Positions 32,999 through 45,200 of a stretch of DNA of 64,000 bases are shown here, piece after piece. This DNA comes from Epichloe hybrida (lineage: Eukaryota > Ascomycota > Sordariomycetes > Hypocreales > Clavicipitaceae): assembly GCA_019022495.1 (NCBI GenBank), contig JAFEKR010000023.1, forward strand, positions 496,001-560,000, read 5' to 3'. The notes under the pieces were generated by a model that did no database searches, was not told where the DNA came from, and worked only from the letters and a program-made list of their open reading frames with translations. Each line of letters opens with the position of its first letter. Position 1 is the stretch's first letter. A program made the translations under genes and the position numbers.

Positions 32999-34451
32999 CG
33001 ACAGGGAAATCGGGGCGTGATTTCTTTGTCTTGTACCAATGAGGGGGGAGTAACGGGAATGCAGACCAACGACACTATTTCACATTTGCTTGGCTTGGTC
33101 TTCCATCCAGGCCTTTATTAGTAGATTTCTGAGGCGACACACTGTCAAATTCATTTGGCTGGAGGACGGAGTTTGGCTTTTGTCTGAGCATGCTCATAAA
33201 AGTTGTGTGCAGGGTCGGATATCTGGATTTCCCGGCAGGCTATTTGTCGGCCGTCGTGTTATATATCAACTCGGCTGTTTTTTTTTTTGGTACTTTATTC
33301 CGATCTACTTGGGATGCTTCATCGTCTACATCTTGCACGGGGATGTTTTGCAGGAGAACAAAAAGAGTGTCGACTGCTTGTTTCCGCAAGGAATGTAGAC
33401 TTTTGCTCGATTCATTTCGCAATGCGTGACCGAACGGATGTCTCCAGTGGATGGATCCTTTGAGCTAATGGACGAGGGAATGGCCCAGGGCGGGCGTGGG
33501 CATTCGGTGTCGGATCAAACGTCGCTCACATCGGAAGAAACTGCAGTTTCTTGGACTTTTCGTCGAAATACTACGCCGGCCCAGGCGCAAGCCACATACA
33601 ACGCCTAATAAACGGATTGCGCAAGCAATAACACCTGGTGGCGTGGAAACGGCTCTGAAAATGACGTCAGCGGGAAAACGGGTTTCCGGAATCGGGGCAG
33701 CATTACAGCATAGCATGACTGTTCACCTCGATGCAAACTGCCGGCATGAGAGTTCACCATCAATCATGGAAGACATTTCCGCCCCAGCAACGGACAAGGA
33801 TTCACACCCCTGAACGCTGCATGCAACCAACCACTGCTACACCGATCCCCGATAGCCCAAGGGACGAATTATGTAGTATGTACGGAGTAGTCCGTATTAC
33901 GTGGAACAAAGTTAACTTGGTGGGGGCATCGTAGGTATATATACATACATAGTGACCGATGCTACTCCGTATTAGTGCCGCGAGACTCTTCACCGAACGG
34001 GGAGCGGAGAATTTTCACGCATCGAACAAGGGATATAATATCGACGATGGGGAGTGCCAGTGATCAACCCCCCCCCCCGCGTTGAAAACGGGGCAAGATC
34101 CAACGAGAGGACGCGCTCTGGTGTGATTTCCCTGTGCGGAGCAGCATCTCGTGGCTGACAAGTGGTTGAGTGGACAAATGCCCAATGCCCGCCGCCGTGA
34201 CGGGTGCGGTGCCTGGGGTGGCCTGCGCGGACGCTGACGCTTTGCAAGCGGTGGAAGATGAGATTGATCAGGTTCAAATGGACAAGTCTTTGTCGCGAAC
34301 ACGGGCGAGCGTAGAGTAGATGAATGAATTCCAGGGTTAGGGTTGCACAGAGCTGCCTTCACCGCCCAACGCCGCGGGGTTCTGCCTTCATGCACGTCGC
34401 CCCCTCCTTGCACCTCTGTTTATATCTCTCCTACCATAGTTATGACACCTA
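32999..34451. other. Intergenic region, normal base composition
   Basis: 1.45 kb with no gene found. It contains a T run (33279-33288) and C runs (34068-34079). Composition is ordinary until about 34440, where it turns AT-rich abruptly. Confidence 0.5.
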
Positions 34452-34689
34452 AAGTCTAACCCCTAAACGATTTTACACGAGGTACATGACTAGGGGCAAT
34501 AGGCTAATAACAAATCACTAGGTAAGTTAAAGAACACCTTGAATTACATGCTATTTACTAGGATAACTTAGTACCTTTAAACCCCTGTAATATCCCTAAT
34601 AGCTTCACTTATATTAGCCACTTATAGCTAATAGTAGCTGCCCTGCGTGAGGCTTGTAGCGAGTGTAAAATCATTTAGGGGTTAGACTG
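34452..34689. mobile_element. MITE-like element 1 (238 bp, 26-bp inverted repeats, TA flanks)
   Basis: The left end 34453-34478 (AGTCTAACCCCTAAACGATT plus TTACAC) and the right end 34663-34688 are inverted copies differing by one transition. Both sides are flanked by TA (34450-34451 and 34690-34691), as expected for a Tc1/mariner-type target duplication. The interior is AT-rich and non-coding. Confidence 0.8.
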
Positions 34690-34917
34690 TATGGTATAGG
34701 TACTTAGTTATTTAAACTATAATCCGCACCCTGTTATAAGGACAGGCAACTCGATCCATACCCTCATTTCTGATCCTAGCTGCTCGGTCTAACAGATACC
34801 GAGTTTGTCACTGCCGGCATGAACCGAAGATATTGATTTCGGCAGCCAGACCCGGTGAGTGGAGCCTCTATCTCTATTTGATTATTTTTAATAGGGGGAA
34901 GGAAGGGTACCGATAGG

Positions 34918-35090
34918 ACGATATAAAAATCTATATGTCAGTTATAAGCTATCTCAAACACTCATGCAAGACCTCACTGCATTATAATGACGAATTAGCT
35001 ATTGCCACCGTACCTATATGACGATATAAAAATCTGTATGTTAGTCATGAGCCGTCTCAAACACTTAGGCAAGACCCTCACCGCATCGTC
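34918..35090. repeat. Diverged direct repeat, period 103 bp
   Basis: A segment starting ACGATATAAAAATCT at 34918 recurs at 35021. Both copies share about 65 bp (AAGCTATCTCAAACACT versus GAGCCGTCTCAAACACT). Differences are mainly C/T and G/A transitions, consistent with RIP. Confidence 0.75.
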
Positions 35091-35489
35091 ACCACGTAAC
35101 TGGTATACACCCGGCCGATCATCCACCAACGGGATCTCAGGTTATTGACAACAGATTCAGGTGATGAAAATGTAGGCCGCAGGCGCAGGCCAGTTTTCAG
35201 GACGGTAGCGCTGGCTAGTAGGCATAGCTACGTTATTGCGTGCTTTCAATCAGCAGGTTAGCTGCAGACTCGACGTTAGTTATGACCACTGAGGATGACA
35301 GACCCATCTTACAGCTGCTTATTGTTTTGGTTAATTAATAGGGGCACTCCCTCGTTATGATACGACGCTAGTGCCTTAGGCACGGCTACACGAATGGCCT
35401 CTCTTTTTGACCTTTTCACCACTCTCGTCAACCCACGCAAGGCGGTCAGGCTAGAAGACTTCAGCAAGCCTTAACAGCCGGGAAACTAG

Positions 35490-36143
35490 GACCTCTAAAT
35501 GCGCATGTCTCCTTTTTTGAATGCGTATCTCCCCTTAGTCCTAAAACGGAACAAGTATCTTTTCGCTTAATTTCCTACTAAACATCCTAGCTCTGTTTAG
35601 TACTAAATATAGGTAGCTTATAGCAGCTTACCATAATATATAATTCTTATTGTCTCCTTAGGCGTCCGAAGCCTTGTGGATCCGTGGGGCCCCCACAGCC
35701 CCCCTGCCACAAGGTTAGTGACCGCGTAAGTACGTGAAAGTGTGGTGTAGTGCTTTATACAGGTAAAATTAGTAGTATATTTAGTATTAGCCTATTTATA
35801 TATAAGCAAATATACCTCTAATTCACTTCTGTCTAATTAGAGACAGACCCTAGCTGACGTGACTCCACAAGGCTTCGGACGCCTAAGGAGATAATACATG
35901 TAATTCCATTTCTTTTATTGTTACTAGGCCCTATAACATAACGCAATGTAACGTAACGTAACGTTATATAACGCAATACAATGTAACACACTTGCATGAA
36001 GTATTATATATATAGGAATCCTAGTAAATAGTAAAAATTAATAAACGTAAGCTACACTAAAATTAGGTAGGTGGGTTATGCTTTTGTTTTAGGACTAAGG
36101 GGAGATACGCATTCAAAAAAGGAGAGATGCGCATTTAGAGGTC
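35490..36143. mobile_element. MITE-like element 2 (654 bp, 58-bp terminal inverted repeats)
   Basis: 35490-35547 and 36086-36143 are inverted copies matching at 57 of 58 positions (left end GACCTCTAAATGCGCATGTC). The interior has no coding capacity and contains element 3. The flanks are consistent with a TA target. Its right end lies 74 bp from the NRPS start codon. Confidence 0.85.
35648..35896. mobile_element. MITE-like element 3 (249 bp including TA flanks), nested in element 2
   Basis: Terminal inverted repeats 35648-35680 and 35864-35896 match at 32 of 33 positions; the mismatch is a G/A transition. Both ends carry TA. The core of the repeat is CCTTAGGCGTCCGAAGCCTT. Position inside element 2 means it inserted later. 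The left interior has a GTGGGG/CCCCAC hairpin. Confidence 0.85.
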
Positions 36144-36217
36144 TAACAACTAGACGTTAGAAACCACTCTGTCCCTATACTAGCCTTCTTCAACTCGTTC
36201 AAGCCCATTGCGAAAAT

Positions 36218-39200
36218 ATGCCAGCAATAAACGAAACAATGGACGACGAATGTGTTCTCAGGGACATTGCCGATGTCTGTAGCATCCCGTTGACGGCCAT
36301 CGAAGATCTCTACCCTTGCACGGCTCTTCAGGTGGGAATCATGGCACAACCAATCGAGCGTATATACATTAATTGTGTTTACGCAACTCTGGCTCCTTCA
36401 GTAGATGCAGATGGCTTCTGTCAGGCTCTATGTCGAATTTACTCGATGAATCCAGTCCTGCGTACTCGAATTGTGGACTGCGAGTTTGGCCTGGTGCAAG
36501 TTGTCCTGAAGGAGACGCTTTCTATTTCTCACCCTTCACAAAGCCTCGAGGAGGTCCTCGAGCATGAGAAGTCGGCCCCAATGCGTTTCGGTACCCCTCT
36601 GTTTAGGGCTGCTCTGCTCGGGCGAAAGATCATACTCACGACTCATCACGCCATCGCGGACGGCGGAACGTACCACAGATTGTTTGACAACCTGTCGCGT
36701 GTTTACCACGGTCAATCTTTGCCGCCTCACGCAAACTTCAAACTGTTTGTGAAACACTGCCTCTCGATCGACGAGAGTACGGCCAAGGCCTTCTGGGGCC
36801 CTAGGTTTAGTGGCCATCCAGCAATATTTCCAAAGATCGATGTAGAATACATTCCTGATGCGTCGAAGAAACTTGGAACGCAAATCCCTTTTGGACCTTG
36901 GGGACTAAGTGTTCCTGTTGGACTAATGTCTTCGTACATCGAAACAGCATGGGCGATGACTGTAATGTCATATACGAACGCTGAAAGTGTTGTGTTTGGG
37001 AGAGTTCTTTCCGCACGCGTTCATGGCCTCGGCGGTCTTGAGTCCACGTTGGGTCCTACCATAGTCACCATGCCGGTACAGGTCAACTTGAACAAAGACT
37101 CCACCATCGCTGGACTAATCAAGGAACGAGCACAAGAGCGTCGCGAAGCTCTGAAGAGCCAAGCCCTACAGTATGGATTAATAAGGATTCGCGATGTGAA
37201 TGATGCAGCGAAGATCGCCTCAAGGTTCACCACCATTTTGAATTTTAGAACTCCAACCGACGACGACCGTGACTACAAAAGCTCTGAATTGGAGATCCAC
37301 GGCGAGTATGAAGCTCACCTGCCGTATGGCCTCGGGATATCCATAACTCTGAGCGGCAGTGGTCTCTCCGTCGAGACGTTATACGACGAGAATGTGGTGT
37401 GCGAGCGGCAGACTCGACGGATACTCAGGCAGTTCGAGCATATCTTCACCTTGTTACTACAATCTCCGGCAGGAACTCGCCTTGACAAACTCCAGCTTCT
37501 CAATACACACGATCGACGCGAAATACTGGGCTGGAACATGATAGTCCCAGAATCGCCTCAACAAACACTGCATAATATGTTCAGAAGTATTGCCCATGCG
37601 CAACCCAATGCTGAGGCTGTTAGGGGTCCGGATGGCCATATGACTTATGAACAATTGGATAAAATGACTGATTCTATAGCCTGCGAGCTTGGCCAGAGGG
37701 GGATCGGCACGGAGGATGTCATCGCTCTTGTTTTTGAGAAGTCCACCTGGACAGTCGTTGCTCAACTAAGTGTTTTGAAAGCCGGGGCTGTATGCGTGCC
37801 GATCGACCCTAGCTTTCCATTTGCTCGCAAAGAGACGATCATTTCCAATTCTGCGGCAAAGATGATATTGACCTCGACGTATCATCAGGATTCCCTGAAA
37901 GGCCAAAAGCCAGCCGTCATGGTCATCAACGCCCAGTTAGCATCCCAACTGCCGGCTGAGAAAGACCGACAACCCGGCATTGAGAATGCCCCATCTCAGG
38001 CAGCTTTTATACTATTCACCAGTGGCAGCACAGGGACTCCGAAAGGACATATTCTTGAGCACCGCAATCTAGCTTCTTCGCTCAATGCCATTGGCCGAGA
38101 CATGAAGTGGGAACCGGGGGTGCGAATGCTTCAATTTGCTGCCTACGTGTGGGATATGAGTATCGCTGAGATTTTCGGCACATTGATATTCGGCGGATGC
38201 ATTTGCATTCCTTCTGAAGAGGCACGTCAGTCTTTCATCGAAGAATTTATTCAGTCTGAAAGAGTAAACTGTGCCATTTTCACTCCAACGGTGCTCCGCA
38301 TGATAACACCACAGGACGCTTCAAGTTTAAAGACAATCATGTCGATAGGCGAGCCCGTCGACTTAGATTCGGTGAATATGTGGTCAGTTCACGCTCGCTT
38401 CTTCAATGCCTGGGGACCAAGCGAGGCCGCTTGTGTCAGTTCCATGGCACAACTGAACCCGAACTCTCCATACAGAGAAAGCATCGGCCGGCCCCTTGCA
38501 AGCGCTATTTGGCTTGTAGATGAGAACAATTTCAACAAACTAATGCCAGTTGGTGGTGTTGGAGAGATCGTGGTTGAGAGTATGGGTGTGGCTCGAGGCT
38601 ACCTGAACGATCAACGTCAAACGACGGCTTCTTTCATATCCCCCCCACGCTGGGCCCCTCCACGAAAAGGGCACCTATCCACGGTGCATCAACGAATGTA
38701 CCGTACGGGAGACTTGGCAAGATATAACCCGGATGGCAGCCTCGAGTATATTGGTCGCCTTGACAACCAGGTCAAGATCCACGGCCAGCGAGTTGAACTC
38801 GAAGAGGTTGAGAAGGCCCTGGGTGCTTGTGTGTCTGTCCGACATGCGATTGCGGCCATTCAATCTTCCAATCAAGGCCATGGCCGTAAGGATTTGATAG
38901 CTGTTCTGAGTCTGGAGGAACCTCGCCTGCCAATAAGAACAGCTCTAAAAGAGCTGTCTCCAACATTTCAACTAGATGTTGAGCGATGTCTCGAAAGTAT
39001 CCGAGAAGCATTGGCTTCTAGATTACCATTATACATGATGCCAACTATTTGGAGAGTAGTCGAAGATTTCCCTCGGACAGCCTCCTGGAAGATTGACCGA
39101 AATTCGATCAAGAAATGGCTTACACAATGGGCACCTGAACGGGCTCGGGGCGCTTTCACAGAGGCACTAACGCCGCCGGCATCACCAAAAGAGCGGTGCC

Positions 39201-42200
39201 TACAAGCCACATGGGCTCTGGCACTGCGCATACCTGAGGTTGAGATAGGACGCCAGAGCTCCTTCATCAAGCTGGGAGGCGATTCAATCCTGGCAATAAA
39301 GGTTGCCACACAATGTCGGAAGCGCGGACTGAGGGTATTCGTCGCCACGCTTTTACGGAGTGAAAACCTGGCCAATGTGGCTGCAGCCAGCGAGCTGCTT
39401 CCTAATCATTCCCAGGCTCTGACTAAGGAGTCCTTGAATAATGGCGTGGAAAGCCCCTCTGCCATCCCAGTATCACCTTTTCAGCAGCTACTCCTACAGA
39501 ATGGTATCGAAGCGGTACGGCAATCGAGCACGTTTCGATACCACCTCCAGGACCGGAGTGCACATGTCACAGTCGACACCATTAAAAATGCACTGCTCAA
39601 GCTGATCAACCACCATGCAATGCTTCGGACTCGTTTCGTACAACTAGGTGGAAAATGGACCCAGACCATAATACCGGCGTCTGAAGTCCACCCATGCGTA
39701 CGGGTATATTCCTCGGAAATTCCAGAGGCGGGCGAAATCCCAATACCCGGCATGCAGAAGCCATTGGCGTCTGAACGTGGATTCCTGTTTATAGCAGGGC
39801 TAATTTCTCCCCAGGAGTGCCAAAGCTGTCAACCCATGTTACTCCTCACCTCATACTGTCTCATCGACACATCTTCTTGGAGGATTATATGCCAAGATCT
39901 TGAAGCGTTGCTCGTAGACCCATACTTGGAGTTACCTTTGACTCCATCTTTTGGTGAATGGATTCATACCCAGGTCGGCCAAGTCTCCGACATGATAAGA
40001 CCCCCGAAGTTGAAACGAGCATCAACTGAATATTGGGCTGTAAACAAACTCGCCACCTACGATAACACCATGGTTGAATATGAGGTTTCCATAGATGCAG
40101 GGGTGACCGAGGCCATTTTCGGACCTTGCAACCGCCCTTTCAATACCAAACCCGTCGAATTGCTATTGACGGCTATACTCCTCTCGTTCAAGAAAAGTTT
40201 CCCTGACCGGGGCGGTCCAGCGCTATACACTCAACATGATGGGCGTGAAGCCAGCAACACATCTCTGGACTTTTCCCGGACAGTGGGCAATTTTACCACT
40301 TTAGTACCCATATTTGTCGATGTAGGGATTGAATCTTCGTTGGAAGATGCCGTTATAGGGGTTAAGGACAGCTATCGGTCAGTCCTACGTGATGGCTCAG
40401 CCGCATTTACGTTTTGCATGCTTGGGCACAAACCCCTTAATCAGTCCGATGTTGAAATTCTTTTTAGCTTCCAAGATCTAGAAGAACAAAAAACAGAGGG
40501 CTCCATAGATATAAAACATCTGGGCTTGTTGAAAATTTACGCACAGCGCCTCGACAAGCAACTTATATTACGGATTGGCTATGACAAATGCATGGCTCAT
40601 CGAGATCGCCTGCACTCCTGGACCACAAAGCTTGGAACAACTCTGGGAGATGTTGCGGCTCAACTGGCCTGCTGCGTGCCTAGACTTACCATGAGCGAGG
40701 CGCCCTTGCTCAACCTGGATACTGGGGACTTGAAAGAGATACAAACACACCTCGATGCGGCCGGTATTGACACTGCGAACGTGGAAGCTCTATTTCCTTG
40801 CTCACCGCTGCAAGAGGGCATTTTGCTCTCTCAGTTAAAAAATCCTCACCACCAATACTGGATGCGACTTACCATGAAGCTAACCCCAACAAGCGACGCG
40901 GACGAAGTAGATGTCGAGAGGCTGAAAATGGCATGGGAGGCTGTGTGCTCATCTCAGCCAATTCTAAGAACGGTTTTTATGGGCTACCAGACCAACACTG
41001 GTGCCTTCCAACAAGTCATCCTGAGGTCTACGAGCACCTCCATATCCTATACCGCCACCGGCCCAGAGCAAGCAAAGGTCGAATCAGTGTTGGATGCCCT
41101 TGAAGCACCGCTCTTCACCGCGGCTCAGCCACCGCACCACCTCCATCTGACTCAAGTGTCTCCAGCAGTTGTATACGCAACCCTACACATAAATCATGCT
41201 CTTTTCGATGAGAGATCCATGCAACTTGTCGGCGAGCAGATTGGTCAGGCTTACACAAACACAGCGAGTCTACGTAGAGGCCGCAATCTTTCGGGGTATC
41301 TCACATGGATCGCACAGCACAGAGAAGCAGCAAAGGATTACTGGAAAGCTCATCTATCGGGTGTAAAGCCTTGCCTGATGCCAGTTCTCGAACCTGCTGA
41401 GTCGAAACTCTTAGAGAGGGGTTCAGACCTTTGCGACATACTAATTGAAGATGCTCATCGTGTAGGCTCATTTTGCCGAAGTGAGGGCGTCACCGTGCCA
41501 ACCTTGATGCATGTCGCATGGAGCATGGTGTTACGCCTGTGTACCGGATCCAAGTCGCTATGTTTCGGTTATTTGCATTCTAACCTGGGTGCATTCGATG
41601 GTTCTGAGGGCATGTTGGGTCCGTTGCTTTCTATGGCCTTTCACAAGTTTGAGGGGACATCAAACACAACACTCACTGAGATACTGAAGAAGTCGAACGA
41701 TGACGCATCACGTGGCCTGGATCATGGTCCTTGCTCCTTGAGCGAAATCCTTGAGGCCATTGACGCCAGTCAAACACCACTTTTCAATACCATTATGACT
41801 ATTTTCCGTCTTTGGCCGAGAGATCTTGCGGGCACGGGTGATATTCGAGTAGAACATTTGCCACTACATGGACAAACCGAAGTAGGTTATCATCCTCATG
41901 AACTGCCCGGGCCCCCATGCTAATCAGTTGCTCCATCCCAGTATGTTATCACACTTGGCATTGGCTACGATAATGACAACATTGTTTCCAAGTTGCTGTA
42001 TGATACTTCCAAACTATCCTGTTCTTTTGCAACACAGATTGCGAGCTTGTTCGCTACGGTAGTTAAGAAGATTGTCTGTAACCCGGGGCAATCTGTTGAG
42101 ACACTTGAAGCGTCCGTTGAAAAACCGACCTCTGTTTTCTCAGCCCAGGATGTTTCCAAAATCGTATATCGCAAGGCCGCTTCTCAGTGTGAGATCGCCA

Positions 42201-45200
42201 GCAGCATGGTTGAAGACATTTCCCCTTGCACTTCTCTGCAGCGCCAACAAATGGAGGCAGCCGTTCGAGCGAGCAGCGTCGGCCTGGACCAATATGTCTT
42301 CAGAGTGGGCAATCAAACGCCAGCGTCAGTAATACAGGAGGCGTGGGAACTTGTTGCAGCAGCCTGTCCTGCTCTACGTACCAGGATAGTATCATTAGGA
42401 CAGTACGGAGTCTGCCAAACAACACTGAAGTCCTTTCCGGATTTTGCCGAAGAATATTCCCTCTCAGAATACCTGCATTGGGACAAAGGCTTTTCAACCC
42501 GCTATGGCGGACCTCTATGTCGATTTGGTAAAGTGGAAGAGCCAGATGGCACGGCCTACTGGGTCCTGTCAATACACCCAATCATCTACGATCCTTGGAC
42601 ACTCAGCCTTCTTTTAAAGGCTTTTAGAGAGGCATACAACGGGGAGCAATTGGCCCCTTTGATGTCTCTCGGCACTTTCGTGCGTCGTTTATCAAATCGA
42701 ATTCCTAACTCGGCACAAGGTATTCTCAAGGCCCCAATTGCGTCATTTCACGATGCGACCCAATTTCCAGACTTCCAGCCAGAAACACCCAATGCAAATC
42801 TTTCGAGGTCAATATCCTTACATCTAAACATGTCCATGGGTGTTGACGTACTCCGCGCTGCTTGGACATTGTGTCTTTCAAGGGTAACTGGAGATGATAA
42901 AGTCTGTTTCGGTGTTCACGTGGAGGGTCGCAATACATCAGATGAGATTTCGCAAGTTGCCGGGCCAGTGGGTGTCGTTGTTCCATTAACAATTGATTTG
43001 GCCACAACACCCACGGATACGTCTCTTGTACAGATTACACGGGAATTCGCTGACGGATTCATACCTCATACGCAGAAGCGACGCGAAACATTTGTAATGA
43101 GCCGCGGTGAAGACGTGGGTTGCTCACTCGGGAACCTTTTAATCATTGACAGCAGTCCTGCAGCACTTCAGTATCCGGGAACCCAAGTAATCGAAATTAT
43201 TCAGACAAACCTGGGCACGTCCTCATTCGGCGAAAGCAGGCTCGTAGTGCGCTGCAGAGTCATGCCGAATAGCACTGCCATTGAGATGCAATTCGACGAG
43301 CGGGTCATCTCGCGCGAGCAAGTCAGTATTCTTCTGGAGCAATACAAGCATGCCGTAGAGCAACTATCATCATGTGCCACGATTCCACTGGCCGATCTCC
43401 CGCCTCTGAGTAACCATGAGTTGGCTCTGTTGCAAGCATGGAACAGGGACATGCCCATCGCCGAGGATGTTTGTATCCATGATCAGATCCGCGCCACGGC
43501 CAAAAGAAAGCCTGCAGCGGCTGCTATTTGTTCTTGGGATTTCGAGCTCGATCAAAGAGAACTAGACGATTTTTCTGATCGGATGGCTACTTTTCTCCAG
43601 AAAGAAGGGATTGGAGCAGGCACCATCGTACCATACTTTCTTGAAAAGTCTACAACGGCCATAGTAGTCATGCTTGGCATCCTCAAAGCTGGTGGAACCC
43701 TCCTTCCACTGGATATCAAATATCCGGCGCAAAGAATCGAAATGATTCTCTCTGAAACTTCTGCTTCTAGGATTGTTACTTCGTCTACGCTGTTGGACAC
43801 GGTGAGGAGTAGATGCAAAGTTCAGAACACAGTCGTTGTGGATATGCAACTTATTGAAAGCCTACCACCTGGTCATCCCGGACTTGTCGACGTCAAGCAA
43901 TCGGATATTTGCTACATTATCTACACTTCTGGAAGCACAGGAAAACCCAAAGGCACCATGATCACTCATTCAAATTTGTCCACGAGCATCAAATATCGAC
44001 GAGAACTGCTCAACATGACTGCAGCTACCAGGACCTTGCAGTATCTGAACTTTGTCTTTGATGTCTCAATGTTTGACGTCTTCGTGACGCTGTTGTCGGG
44101 TGGCTGCGTTTGTCTGCCTTCAGAAGAAGAATGGTCCAACAACATCGCGGGAGCAATTCGGCGCACACGTGCAAATTTTGTATTTCTGACTCCGTCGCTG
44201 GCAACGCTCCTCAGCCCCCGTGACGTGCCTACTTTGCGAACATTAGGCCTGACGGGCGAGCCATTCGAAAAAGGTGTCATCGAGAAGTGGAGACATATAC
44301 GTGTTCTGAACATGTATGGGCCAGCCGAGGCCACCGTCCATTCCTCCGGCTGTGATGTCTCGTATGATTCTGGAAAGCATCATCACAACATTGGTCGTTC
44401 CGGTGGCTGTTTGTACTGGGTCGCCAATGCCACTGATCATAATCGACTAGTGCCTATTGGTAGTCCAGGAGAACTATTGATTCAGGGACCCATCGTTTCC
44501 CTTGGATACCTGGGCAATCCAGACAAGACAGCAGCTGCATTCATAAATCCACCCTCCTGGATGCGCAGCTTCGAGTTGCTTGACCCTTCTCAGCGATGGT
44601 ACAGAACAGGGGACATGGTAGTTCAGACAGCGGACGGATCGATGATTTACCGCGGCCGCAAGGATACTCAGGTCAAATTGAGCGGCCAGCGAGTCGAACT
44701 TGGCGAGATTGAGCATTACCTGAGCCGATCTTTGAAAAGCCGATGCGATTTCGCTGTCGAGCTCATCAATCCATCTGGCCAAGGCCGTGACCCCTGTCTG
44801 ACTGTATTCTTTGCGGCCTGTCCTCCTAATAAGCGATCGGGGGCACCCAACGCGCCGTGTCAGCTGCTGCCGCCACTTGCAGAAGAAGCCTCAACCCTAA
44901 GAGTAGCCCTGGCTGCTGCCCTTCCTGCCTATATGGTCCCTCAATTCTTTGTTCACCTGAACAGACTCCCTTTCACAAGCTCAGGCAAGACAGATCGGGT
45001 TTGTCTGCGGAAAATAGGTGCGAAATTGTCGCCCAGGCAGCTGAGCTCCTATGACCCGTGTACACAAACCTTGAATGGCTCCATCAAAGCAGTGCCGCCT
45101 ACTGAGCCAATCATGGATGACAAGCAAGGGGACAAACTGAGAGACCTAGAGGCTAAGTTACAGCAGCTTTGGTCCGAAACGCTTGGTCTGCCGTTACACA

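Noticed and set aside
41882..41941. Stop codon splitting the NRPS into two genes
   Set aside because: A 60-bp GT-AG intron with a branch site joins both frames in phase 0 inside a C domain.
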